From JAEUIA01 sp038330085 (GTDB taxonomy: Bacteria > Planctomycetota > UBA1135 > GCA-002686595), in the NCBI GenBank assembly GCA_038330085.1, contig JBBQNP010000045.1, positions 1 through 31,593 on the forward strand: a stretch of DNA of 31,593 nt, in the 5' to 3' direction. The translations under genes were made by a program, and so were the position numbers. Position 1 is the first letter of the stretch. The number at the start of each line of letters is the position of its first letter. The notes below the pieces were generated by a model. It was not told the origin of the DNA. It saw only the letters and a list, made by a program, of their open reading frames with translations, and did not search any database. Of the stretch, positions 22,015-30,109 are shown piece by piece.

Positions 22015-25000
22015 ATGACTGAGAACCTGGGTCGCAAGACCACGTTGATCGTCCTGCTCGTGCTGGCGGCGATCGCCAGCATCCTCTACTTCCCGCTGAC
22101 GGGCGAGAAGCCGTTCCGCCTGGGTCTCGACCTGCAGGGCGGCACGCGCATGGTGTTCCGCTTCGACTTCGAGAAGGCGGTGGCGGACGGCTCGATCACG
22201 CGCGCCGAGCTCTCCGACAAGCAGGGTCTGCTGCAGGAGTTCGCGAACATCATCCGCGGCCGCGTCGATCCGAAGGGCGTCATGGAGCTCAGCCTCCGGC
22301 CCGAAGGCGAAGACCGCCTCGTGATCGAGCTGCCGGGTGCCGCCGTGGCCAGCGGCGTGCAGGTCCGCTCGAAGCTCCTGAAGGACATGTCCGCCGATCC
22401 GGAATCCGATGCCGGCAAAGTAATCGAGCTCGACGCGACGAACACGTCGGGCAAGAACGAGGAGATCCGCGCGATCAACTCCTTCCCGCCGACGGGCACC
22501 GTTCACATCGGTGACGAGGAGATCATCTACACGCAGCGCACGAACAACGTGCTCTACGTCGGCAAGCGCGGCAACGAAGGGACCAAGCTCTCCGAGCACA
22601 AGGCCGGCGAAGTGGTCGAGCTGCTCGAGAGCGACGAGCTCATCCGCAAGATCCTCAACGTCGGGGACATGCAGTTCTTCATCAAGGCCATGCCGGCGGA
22701 CTTCACGTCGATGGGCACGGACGAGCCCAGCGAGCAAAAGAAGGTCGACGACTGGCGCAAGGATCACCCGAACGCGCCGATCGAGGACTTCAATCGCCTG
22801 AAGGCGGCGAACGGCGGTCCGCCGGTGGGCCTGCACTGGTATCCGATGCGGGCGAAGGCGGACGAGCTGCACGATCCCAACGAAGTGCGCACGTTGATCT
22901 CGCTCGTGACGCCGCACCCGACCACGCCGGGCGCCGATCCGAACGAGTGGGTCTTCACCGGCAAGGATCTCGCCAGCGTCGGCTTCACCACGGATCAAGA
23001 CACGGGCTATCCGTCGGTCATGTTCGAGATGTCCGCCGACAAGCGCAGCGCGTTCGGCGAGTTCACGGGCGCCAACGTCGATCACGGCATGGCGATCGTG
23101 ATGAACGGTGAGATCGTCACGCTCGCGACGATCCACGGCAAGCTCATCGGCCAGAGCCAGATCAACGGCGGCAACGCGGGCTTCACGAACAAGGAAGTGT
23201 CGGACCTGATCTCCGTGTTGCGCTCCGGCTCGCTCCGCATCAAACCCGATCTGCTCGACAACGCACGCGTGGGCGCGAGCCTCGGCGACCAGTACGTGCT
23301 GAAGGCGCTCTACAGCTCGATCGCGGCGTTCGTGTTGATCGTGGTGTTCATGCTGTTCTTCTACCGGCGGCTGGGCATGTTCTCGGTCATCGGGCTCATC
23401 ATCAACCTGTTGCTGTTGCTGGGCACGCTCGCCTTCTTGCGCGCGACGCTCACGCTGCCGGGTGTCGCCGGCATCATCTTGACGCTCGGCATGGCGGTCG
23501 ACGGGAACATCCTGATCTACGAGCGCCTGCGCGAGGAAATGAACCGCGGCATGAAGCTGATCCAGGCGGTCAAAGCCTCGTTCGAGCGCGCGGCGGTCAC
23601 GATCATCGACTCGAACCTGACGACGCTGATCGCAGGCGTGATCCTGTACTTCGTCGGCACGGGTCCGATCCGCGGGTTCGCGACGACGCTCAACATCGGG
23701 ATCCTCTCCACGTTGTTCACGGTCATCGTCGTGACCGAGGTCTTGGTGCTGAAGGACCTCAAGCGCGGCACGACGCGCTACTCGATGATCAAGATCCTCG
23801 AGAAGCCCAAGATCCGCTTCATGGACGCGGCCAGGATCGCGATCCCGATCTCGATGACGATCATGGTGCTGGGCCTCATCCTCTTCGCCGTGCTGCCGAA
23901 CGAGAAGAAGCTCGGCATCGACTTCCTCGGCGGGTTCACGGTGACGGCGCGCACGCAACAGCCGGAGCAAGAGGACCGGATCCGTTCGCTCGTGTCCGGC
24001 ATCGGCGGCACGATCGGCGAGTCAGCGCAGATCCAGGCGATCACCGATTCGGGCAACAAGAAGGACGGCTTCACGACCTGGCGCATCACCTTCAAGCTGC
24101 AGGGTGAAGAGACCTCGTCCGAGGTCGCCAACGGGAAGACCGGCCTCGAGAAGATCAGCAAAGCGCTGGCGCCCGTGCTGCAACGGGGTCCCGTCGAGCT
24201 CGCGCTGACGACCGCCGAGAACAAGCAGGCCGTCAAGGGCGAGCTCTACCTCGAGGACGAGCACGCCGACGCGGACATCGTCGAGGCGCTCTCGACCGCT
24301 GGTGTGAACGACGTCGCTTTGAAGGTGTCGCCTGACCATGCGCACCAATACTCGTTCACCGGCGACGTCGACTCCGAGAAGGGCGAGGAGGAGGTGAAGT
24401 CGGCGATCCAGACGGCGTTCACCGGCACGAAGGACAAGAAGCACCTCCCCTTCCGCCTGATGACGCCGATCCCCGAGTCGTCGTTCGTCGGCGCGCAGGT
24501 CGGCGGCGAGTTGCGCGACAAGGCGGTGCAGGCCGTGCTCTTGAGCTTGCTCGGCACGATCCTGTACTTGCGCATCCGCTTCGCGGAGTACAGCTACGGC
24601 GTCGCGGTCGTCGTCTCGCTCGCGCACGACGTGCTCATCGCGCTGGGTGCGCTGGCCGTCGCGTGCTGGAGCGGCCTGCTCCAGGCCGAGCTCGACCTGG
24701 CGATGATCGCGGCGTTCTTGACGATCATCGGCTACTCGCAGAACGACACGATCGTCATCTTCGACCGCGTGCGCGAGAACCTGCCGAAGTCGAAAAAACC
24801 GCTGCGGGACGTGCTCGACGACTCGATCAACGAGACGCTCGGTCGCACGATCCTGACGACGTCGACGGTCGTGCTCACGCTGCTCGTGCTGTTCCTGTTC
24901 AACGTCGGATCGCGCAACGTGCTCGAGGGCTTCTCGTTCTGCATGCTCATCGGCGTGATCTCGGGCGCCTACTCGACGGTGTACGTGGCGAGCCCCGTGC

Positions 25001-25095
25001 TCCTGTGGTTCGAACGTCGCGCGCAGAAGCGCGGCGACGGCGGCGGCAGGGAATCCTCCACCGCCGTGGTGAGCCAACCTCCGGCGGTGGTCTGA
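22015..25095 (+). CDS. secDF: Protein translocase subunit SecDF (fused SecD and SecF)
   Basis: SecDF uses the proton gradient to help pull preproteins across the inner membrane. The 1026-residue protein fuses both halves. SecD half: first span about 9-26, GLDLQGGTRMVF (37-48), a large periplasmic region to about 425, then five spans with GMAVDGNILIYERLREE (492-508), the conserved Asp region. SecF half: first span about 607-627, GIDFLGGFTVTART (634-647), periplasmic part to about 815, SSFVGAQVGGELRDKA (822-837), and GYSQNDTIVIFDRVREN (906-922). Both RND-like proton-path regions are intact. Residues about 157-203 form an extra module (VHIGDEEIIYTQRTNNVLYV onward) not usual in SecD. There is no yajC nearby. 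Start ATG 22015 is well placed before the first span. Confidence 0.96.
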   Translation: MTENLGRKTTLIVLLVLAAIASILYFPLTGEKPFRLGLDLQGGTRMVFRFDFEKAVADGSITRAELSDKQGLLQEFANIIRGRVDPKGVMELSLRPEGEDRLVIELPGAAVASGVQVRSKLLKDMSADPESDAGKVIELDATNTSGKNEEIRAINSFPPTGTVHIGDEEIIYTQRTNNVLYVGKRGNEGTKLSEHKAGEVVELLESDELIRKILNVGDMQFFIKAMPADFTSMGTDEPSEQKKVDDWRKDHPNAPIEDFNRLKAANGGPPVGLHWYPMRAKADELHDPNEVRTLISLVTPHPTTPGADPNEWVFTGKDLASVGFTTDQDTGYPSVMFEMSADKRSAFGEFTGANVDHGMAIVMNGEIVTLATIHGKLIGQSQINGGNAGFTNKEVSDLISVLRSGSLRIKPDLLDNARVGASLGDQYVLKALYSSIAAFVLIVVFMLFFYRRLGMFSVIGLIINLLLLLGTLAFLRATLTLPGVAGIILTLGMAVDGNILIYERLREEMNRGMKLIQAVKASFERAAVTIIDSNLTTLIAGVILYFVGTGPIRGFATTLNIGILSTLFTVIVVTEVLVLKDLKRGTTRYSMIKILEKPKIRFMDAARIAIPISMTIMVLGLILFAVLPNEKKLGIDFLGGFTVTARTQQPEQEDRIRSLVSGIGGTIGESAQIQAITDSGNKKDGFTTWRITFKLQGEETSSEVANGKTGLEKISKALAPVLQRGPVELALTTAENKQAVKGELYLEDEHADADIVEALSTAGVNDVALKVSPDHAHQYSFTGDVDSEKGEEEVKSAIQTAFTGTKDKKHLPFRLMTPIPESSFVGAQVGGELRDKAVQAVLLSLLGTILYLRIRFAEYSYGVAVVVSLAHDVLIALGALAVACWSGLLQAELDLAMIAAFLTIIGYSQNDTIVIFDRVRENLPKSKKPLRDVLDDSINETLGRTILTTSTVVLTLLVLFLFNVGSRNVLEGFSFCMLIGVISGAYSTVYVASPVLLWFERRAQKRGDGGGRESSTAVVSQPPAVV

Positions 25096-25120
25096 GGAGC
25101 GCGGAGCGGAGCGTCCCGTC

Positions 25121-25606
25121 ATGCGCATCGCTCTGTGGCTCCTGGTCCTCGTGACCGTGTGCGCGGGGCTGCTTCTGTGGAACGAACGCATCACCGTGCA
25201 AGCGCGGGCCGAGCGTGAGGCACTGCGCCCCAGCCGCACGCAGTGGGGTGAAGCGGGCGACGGATTCGGTCACGCCATCGTCGGCGAGAAGAGCGGCGCG
25301 CCGCTGATCGAGCCTGCGCCGGCGCCAATTCCCCCACCGGTGGGAAGCAGCGGCAGCAATCCGCAGGGCGGGCAGGGGAATGGTTCCGATCGACAGCCAA
25401 CGAAACCGCACGCTGCGACCGAGCACGTCGTCGCTCCAGGCGAGTCGCTTTCGACGATCTGCCAGGCGCACTACGGCACTTCGAAGCCGGACGTCGTCGA
25501 AGCTGTCGCACGCGCCAACAAGCTCGAGAAAGCGGGTCAGATCCGCGCCGGGATGAAGCTCGTGCTCCCGCCTCTGAGCGAGCTGTCGAAGGATCAGCAG
25601 CGCTGA
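25121..25606 (+). CDS. Membrane-anchored LysM-domain protein
   Basis: A 161-residue protein with an N-terminal signal anchor (MRIALWLLVLVTVCAGLLLW) and a low-complexity linker rich in Pro, Gly and Ser (about 65-100). A C-terminal LysM domain (about 101-150) reads EHVVAPGESLSTICQAHYG then ANKLEKAGQIRAGMKLVLP. LysM domains bind N-acetylglucosamine-containing glycans such as peptidoglycan. No catalytic domain is present, so a wall-binding or adaptor role is likely (inference). It starts 25 nt after secDF on the same strand and is probably co-transcribed. It is convergent with hflX, and 25607-25615 and 25703-25711 are 9-nt inverted complements framing the spacer between the two genes. Confidence 0.88.
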   Translation: MRIALWLLVLVTVCAGLLLWNERITVQARAEREALRPSRTQWGEAGDGFGHAIVGEKSGAPLIEPAPAPIPPPVGSSGSNPQGGQGNGSDRQPTKPHAATEHVVAPGESLSTICQAHYGTSKPDVVEAVARANKLEKAGQIRAGMKLVLPPLSELSKDQQR

Positions 25607-25719
25607 ACGAGCCGCAGCAGTTCGCGCGTCGTGGCAAAGGTTGCCTGAGCGATCACCGCGAACTCACGCGGGTATCAGGCTGTCTCCGACCAGAACCGGA
25701 CGGCGGCTCGTGTCGCGAC

Positions 25720-27156
25720 TCATTTCGCGCGACGCCGACCCCGAGGTGACGACGAGTCCGCCCAGTCGTCGGGTCGAACATCGTCATCCCCTTCCGCGCG
25801 ACCGTCGGCGTCTTTCCTCTCCGGCGCAACGGGTGACTCGACCGGCGCCTGGATCACGTCGAAGCGCACGTTCTCGCCGGCACCGCGGCGCAGGTTGCCG
25901 AGCGCGCCTTCGGTCAAGCGCACACGCAAGCGATGCTCACCCTTTTCATCGTCGACGGCTTCTTCGACAGGCCGTCCGAGGCGGCGGACCGCGGCGTCGA
26001 GTCTCCCGTCGGCGAGCGGCATGTGCACGTCAACCAGGAACGAGCGCGCGTCGAGGCGCTTGCGCACGGCTTCGTCGAGTCGATCGAGACCGTCGCCGGT
26101 GTGAGCCGACACGTACACGACGTCGGTCGCGTCGTTGGGCACGAGGCTCTGCAGGTGCAACGGGTCCTCGACGCGATCGATCTTGTTGAGCACGACGACG
26201 CCGACGCGCGTGTGGAACGAGAGCGACTCGAGCACGTCCTCGACCGCGGCCATCTGTTCGGGTGCACGCGGATGCGAGGCGTCGACGACGTGCAGCAGTA
26301 GATCCGCCTCGAGCGTTTCTTCGAGCGTCGCGTGGAACGAGGCCACGAGATGGTGCGGCAGGCGCTGCAGGAACCCCACGGTGTCGGACAAGAGCACGAC
26401 GCGCCCGTCGGACAATCGCCACTGCCTCGTCCGCGTGTCGAGCGTCGCGAACAACATGTCGGCCACGAGCTCGTGAGAGCCGGTAAGCGCGTTGAGCAAC
26501 GTCGACTTGCCGGCGTTCGTGTACCCGACCAAACCGATGGTGAAGAGCTCGTTGCGCGAGCGTACTTCGCGCTTCTTGCGCTGCTCGATCTCCGCCAGCT
26601 CCTCGCGCAGGTCCTGGATGCGCTTGCGCAAGAGACGCTTGTCGGTCTCGAGCTGCGTTTCGCCCGGACCGCGCGTGCCGATCGCGCCTTCGTGCCGTTC
26701 GAGGTGCGTCCACATGCGGCGCAAGCGCGGCGCGATGTATTCGTTCTGCGCGAGCTCGACCTGCAACCGCGCCTGACGCGTGCGAGCCCGCCGCGCGAAG
26801 ATGGCCAGGATCAGCTCGGAGCGGTCGATGATGCGCACACCCCAGGCCTTCTCGAGGTTGCGTCCCTGCGCGGGCGAGAGATCGTTGTCGACGACGACGG
26901 CGTCGGGATGCAGCGCCTCGACCTGCTCCTTGATCTCGTCGACTTTTCCGCTGCCGAACAGCGTCGCCGGGTCAGGACGCGAGCGCTTTTGCACCACCAT
27001 CTCCCCCACCACGTCCGCCTCGGCGGCCGCGACGAGACCGCAAGCTTCGGTCAGATCCTCCTCGGGATCGGCGTCCTCCATGTCGGTGAAGCGCACCCCC
27101 GTGACCAGCACGCGTTCCCGCGGTGCGCGCGTGGCGCGTGTCGGGTGCGACTTCAT
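25720..27156 (-). CDS. hflX: GTPase HflX
   Basis: HflX is a ribosome-binding GTPase that splits stalled or stressed 70S ribosomes. The 478-residue protein has the N-terminal HflX domain (VLVTGVRFTD..., then LFGSGKVDEIKE and VVVDNDLSPAQGRNLEKAW) and the linker RLRRMWTHLERHEGAIGTRGPGETQLETDKR. The GTPase has G1 GYTNAGKS (211-218), G2 around LFATLDTRTR, G3 DTVGF and G4 NKID. The acidic C-terminal extension (about 430-478) is poorly conserved. Start ATG at 27156 overlaps the nadB stop as ATGA, so translation is probably coupled. The frame is open far upstream inside nadB, but that part is antisense-like noise. Identification is secure. Confidence 0.95.
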   Translation of the reverse strand: MKSHPTRATRAPRERVLVTGVRFTDMEDADPEEDLTEACGLVAAAEADVVGEMVVQKRSRPDPATLFGSGKVDEIKEQVEALHPDAVVVDNDLSPAQGRNLEKAWGVRIIDRSELILAIFARRARTRQARLQVELAQNEYIAPRLRRMWTHLERHEGAIGTRGPGETQLETDKRLLRKRIQDLREELAEIEQRKKREVRSRNELFTIGLVGYTNAGKSTLLNALTGSHELVADMLFATLDTRTRQWRLSDGRVVLLSDTVGFLQRLPHHLVASFHATLEETLEADLLLHVVDASHPRAPEQMAAVEDVLESLSFHTRVGVVVLNKIDRVEDPLHLQSLVPNDATDVVYVSAHTGDGLDRLDEAVRKRLDARSFLVDVHMPLADGRLDAAVRRLGRPVEEAVDDEKGEHRLRVRLTEGALGNLRRGAGENVRFDVIQAPVESPVAPERKDADGRAEGDDDVRPDDWADSSSPRGRRRAK

Positions 27157-28895
27157 GCGACCGGATCCGGCGTGCGCACGGGTTCGTGCGACAGCTCGAC
27201 GCGCGTGACACGTTCGCCTTCGATCGTCGGCTCGAGCACGCTGTGCGTCCGCCATGCCGGCAGCACTTGCGGAAACTCCGTGCGGTAGTGCGTGCCGCGC
27301 GATTCTTCGCGCGCGAGCGCCGCGAGAGTCGACAGGTGCGCGATCGTGAGCATGTTGACGAGCTCGAACGCGCGCGGCTCGTCCAGCCCGAGGTCGGTGA
27401 CCGCGCGCGACCAGAAGCGGATCTTCGAGAGCGCGTCCTCGAGCCCGGTGCTGTTGCGCTCGACGCCCACTTGGCGCCACATCAGCGACTTGAGCGAGTA
27501 GATGATGTCCTGCAGGTTGACGTGCACGCCGGGCGGCGGCTTCTGTCCGTGCGAGCCGTCGTGCGAAGCAACCGTGTTGACGTCCACGTCGAACCGATCG
27601 CGCGCAACGAGCTCGCCGCAGCGCAGGCCGAGCACCATGCCCTCGAGCAGCGAGTTCGAGCCCATGCGGTTCGCGCCGTGCAGTCCGGAGCTGGCACACT
27701 CGCCGATCGCCCACAGTCCGCTCACGTTCGTTCGTCCGTCGCCGTCGACCTGCAGTCCGCCGACCATGTAATGCGCTCCGGGGCGGACCGGCACGGGATC
27801 CCGCGCGATGTCGATGCCGAAGAAGCGACAGATGCGGCTGATCCCCGGGAAGAGCTTGTGCGGATCGCCCTGGATGCCGGAGAGGTCGAGATACACGCTC
27901 GTGTCGTTCGTCGCGACCATGCGCGCCGAGACCGCGCGCGAAACGACGTCCCGCGGCGCGAGCTCCGCAGCCGGATGGAACTCGGGCATGAAGCGCTTGC
28001 CGTTCTTGTCTCGCAGCACGCCGCCGTGTCCGCGCACGATCTCGCTGATGAGCACGCGCGCCGCGCCGGCGATGTAGAGGCACGTCGGGTGGAACTGCAC
28101 GAACTCGAGGTCGCGCACGATCGCGCCCGCGCGGAAACCGATCGCGACGCCGTCGCCGGTCGCGATCACGGGGTTGGTCGTCTCGCGGTAGATCTGTCCT
28201 CCGCCTCCGGTCGCGAGGACGACGTGACCGCCGGCGAAAGCGATGCGGTCGCCGCGCGGGTTCATCGCCAGCACGCCGCACGCGCGTCCGTCGGTTCCCG
28301 TCAGAAGATCGATGACGAAGAAATTCGAGAACGCCGTGATGTTCGGATGGTGCGTGAGGGCGCTGCACACGGCGCGCTGGATCTCGACGCCGGTCGCGTC
28401 GCCGCGTGCGTGCGCGATGCGCGGATGGGTGTGTCCGCCCTCGCGCGAAAGCTGGAGTTCGCCGTCCGCGCGTCGGTCGAACTCGGCGCCCATCCCCACG
28501 AGTCGGCGCACGGCTTCCGGTCCGCCGCGGACGACGCGCTCGACGGTGTCGAGTTCGGAGAGGCCGCAGCCGACCGTCATCGTGTCGGCGATGTGCGCCT
28601 CGAACGAGTCGGGCGACTCGAGAACGGCGGCGATACCGCCTTGGGCCCAGAGCGTGTTGCTCTCGAGGAGGTCGGCCTTGGCGATGACAGCCACCGAAGC
28701 GCCGGCGTCCGCGGCCGTCAAAGCCGCGGCGGCACCGGCGATTCCGCTGCCGACGACGATGACGTCAAAGCGGTACCAAGGCACCTGGCGGAACGAGAAG
28801 GGAACGAGGTGGCGATCGAGGGCGAGGGGTTCGACGTGCACTGGAGGTTCGTGCCGGGAAGGGTGCTCGTTCCAGAGCTCGTTCCAGGGCGTCAC
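27153..28895 (-). CDS. nadB: L-aspartate oxidase
   Basis: NadB oxidises L-aspartate to iminoaspartate, the first step of de novo NAD synthesis, using FAD. The 580-residue protein has the FAD-binding VVGSGIAGAAAALTAADAG (about 47-65), SNTLWAQGGIAAVL, HARGDATGVEIQRAV, EFVQFHPTCLY, GAHYMVGGLQVDGDGRTNVSGLWAIGE and GLHGANRMGSNSLLEGMVLG, all typical of NadB. Succinate dehydrogenase/fumarate reductase flavoproteins are related, but the SNTLWAQGG and LHGANRMGSNSL motifs favour NadB. The start is GTG at 28895; the first 40 residues (with a WNELWNE duplication) are not conserved, so a later start near PWYRFDVIVV is possible. nadA and nadC are not in the window. It overlaps hflX by ATGA. Confidence 0.94.
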   Translation of the reverse strand: MTPWNELWNEHPSRHEPPVHVEPLALDRHLVPFSFRQVPWYRFDVIVVGSGIAGAAAALTAADAGASVAVIAKADLLESNTLWAQGGIAAVLESPDSFEAHIADTMTVGCGLSELDTVERVVRGGPEAVRRLVGMGAEFDRRADGELQLSREGGHTHPRIAHARGDATGVEIQRAVCSALTHHPNITAFSNFFVIDLLTGTDGRACGVLAMNPRGDRIAFAGGHVVLATGGGGQIYRETTNPVIATGDGVAIGFRAGAIVRDLEFVQFHPTCLYIAGAARVLISEIVRGHGGVLRDKNGKRFMPEFHPAAELAPRDVVSRAVSARMVATNDTSVYLDLSGIQGDPHKLFPGISRICRFFGIDIARDPVPVRPGAHYMVGGLQVDGDGRTNVSGLWAIGECASSGLHGANRMGSNSLLEGMVLGLRCGELVARDRFDVDVNTVASHDGSHGQKPPPGVHVNLQDIIYSLKSLMWRQVGVERNSTGLEDALSKIRFWSRAVTDLGLDEPRAFELVNMLTIAHLSTLAALAREESRGTHYRTEFPQVLPAWRTHSVLEPTIEGERVTRVELSHEPVRTPDPVA

Positions 28896-28990
28896 CCGAT
28901 TGTAGTCGGGAGCATTGCAGCCGCTGCCTCCATTTCGATGGCGAGGTCACCGAGGCTTCGCGCGAGCGCCACTTCTCGGCCCCGTGACGC

Positions 28991-29130
28991 GGCGTTGCCT
29001 GGACGCCAAAGCGTTGCCTGCACGGCCGACGCATTGCCTGCACGGACAAAGCGCTGCCTGCACGGATCTAGCGCGGCCTGCACGGATCTAGCGATGCCAG
29101 TACGGCCCAAGCCCTGCCCGTAGGGCCAAG
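28991..29130. repeat. Tandem array, seven 20-nt units, decaying to about 29265
   Basis: Seven consecutive units with an exact 20-nt period start at 28991, 29011, 29031, 29051, 29071, 29091 and 29111. The consensus is about GCGTTGCCTGCACGGAYNNA; the middle units are most alike (GCGCTGCCTGCACGGATCTA, GCGCGGCCTGCACGGATCTA). From 29131 to about 29265 similar words (GTTGCCTGGAGGGCCAGG, GTTGCTGGGAGGGCCAGG) continue irregularly. It occupies most of the 516-nt spacer between the divergent nadB and lexA loci and has no conserved frame. A satellite-like repeat of unknown role; not a CRISPR, because there are no unique spacers. Confidence 0.85.
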
Positions 29131-29288
29131 TGACGATCCTACGGAAGGGCGTTGCTGGGAGGGCCAGGGGTTCACTGCGGGGAAGGGGTTGCCTGGAGGG
29201 CCAGGAATGCTGTACGGCAGGGCGAACCTTCAGGGGCCAGGCAGTGCCTGCGTCCCGAACGTCGATGGTCCCCTGTACGAGCTTCACA

Positions 29289-29326
29289 GTTCGGGACTTG
29301 TTCGGGTCCTACGTCGCGGGTAGATT
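29289..29326 (+). promoter_or_regulatory. Probable lexA promoter with overlapping GTTC-N7-GTTC direct repeat
   Basis: TTGTTC (29298-29303) and TAGATT (29321-29326) with a 17-nt spacer make a good sigma70-type promoter. The direct repeat GTTC-N7-GTTC (29289-29303) overlaps its -35 box. This spacing equals the LexA box known from alphaproteobacteria; finding it on a lexA promoter suggests autorepression, but LexA boxes vary widely between phyla, so this is an inference. Confidence 0.5.
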
Positions 29327-29411
29327 CGGGGTCCGTTAGGGTTACGCCGCCGCAGAGCGACCGCACCCCACTCTCAGCCCCACCCGAACCGCCTCGGCAA
29401 AGGAGCCCTCG

Positions 29412-29498
29412 ATGAGCCTTCTCCTCACCCATGTCCGTAGTGATCTCGCCTCGTTCGTGTTCTTCGCACTGGTGATCGTCAGCACCTTCTTGCTTTGA
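29412..29498 (+). CDS. 28-residue hydrophobic leader peptide coupled to lexA
   Basis: A short ORF encoding MSLLLTHVRS followed by DLASFVFFALVIVSTFLL, that is, a charged/polar start and a C-terminal hydrophobic run long enough for one membrane span. It is preceded by a near-perfect ribosome binding site (AAAGGAG, 7 nt before the ATG), much better than anything in front of lexA itself. Its TGA stop overlaps the lexA ATG as TGATG, the arrangement of translational coupling. It may be only a leader that loads ribosomes for lexA, or a small membrane protein made in the SOS response, like the SOS-controlled small membrane peptides of E. coli (analogy only). It is too short for statistical proof of coding. 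Confidence 0.6.
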   Translation: MSLLLTHVRSDLASFVFFALVIVSTFLL

Positions 29499-30109
29499 TG
29501 CTCCGCATGACCACCGCACCGCTCACGCGTCGTCAGCGCGACATCCTCGACTTCTTCGTTTCCTATTCGGATGAGCACGGCATCAGCCCGACGCTCGAGG
29601 AAATCGCGAGCAAGCTGGGCGTCAACAAGGTCACGGTGTTCGGCCACGTCGCCGAGCTCGAGCGCAAAGGGTTTCTCTCCAGATCCGCGCGCGGCGTGAG
29701 CCGCGGTCTCCAGATCAAGGCGCGCGTCCCGCGTTCCGGCACACGAATTCCTGTCCTTGGCAGAATCGCCGCAGGACGCCCGATCGAAGCGGTCGAAGAC
29801 GCCGAGGAATTGGATCTCCACGATTTGCTCCCTCCTGGACGCGAATGCTTCGCGCTCCACGTCCGCGGTGACTCGATGATCGAAGACGGCATTCGCGACG
29901 GCGACATCGTTCTTGTGGAGCAGCGCACCGAAGCACGCAACGGCGAGACCGTCGTCGCTGTGCTACCCGGGGAGGAGACGACGCTGAAGCGCTTCTACAA
30001 GGAGCGCAATCGGATCCGGCTCCAACCGGCCAATGCGACCCTCGAGCCCATGTACGTGCGCGACGTCGAAATTCGGGGCGTTGTCGTGGGCGTGATTCGA
30101 AGATTCTGA
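29498..30109 (+). CDS. lexA: LexA repressor
   Basis: SOS-response repressor with autoproteolysis, 203 residues from the ATG at 29498. The N-terminal winged helix (TRRQRDILDFFVSYSDEHG, then SPTLEEIASKLGVNKVTVFG) is followed by the hinge and the S24 peptidase domain. Cleavage site Ala92-Gly93 lies in RIAAGRPIEA, the catalytic Ser126 in GDSMIEDG, and Lys164 in TTLKRF. All catalytic residues are present, so it should be self-cleaving. The start at 29498 is chosen because it overlaps the stop of the leader ORF (TGATG); 29507 is an alternative. The recognition helix (KVTVFGHVAELE) differs from the E. coli type, so its DNA site may differ. Confidence 0.95.
   Translation: MLRMTTAPLTRRQRDILDFFVSYSDEHGISPTLEEIASKLGVNKVTVFGHVAELERKGFLSRSARGVSRGLQIKARVPRSGTRIPVLGRIAAGRPIEAVEDAEELDLHDLLPPGRECFALHVRGDSMIEDGIRDGDIVLVEQRTEARNGETVVAVLPGEETTLKRFYKERNRIRLQPANATLEPMYVRDVEIRGVVVGVIRRF

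Noticed and set aside
21895..23970. 691-residue open frame on the minus strand opposite secDF
   Set aside because: Low-complexity Asp/Arg/His-rich translation typical of antisense to GC-rich genes.
27123..29123. 666-residue open frame on the plus strand opposite nadB/hflX
   Set aside because: Antisense shadow running into the 20-nt tandem repeats; no motifs.
28991..29265. Possible CRISPR array
   Set aside because: Units are contiguous with no unique spacers, identity decays along the array and no cas gene is present.
28892..29287. 131-residue minus-strand open frame across the 20-nt repeat array
   Set aside because: The repeat period is not a multiple of three, so the translation shifts with each unit and has no stable repeat; no ribosome binding site was seen.
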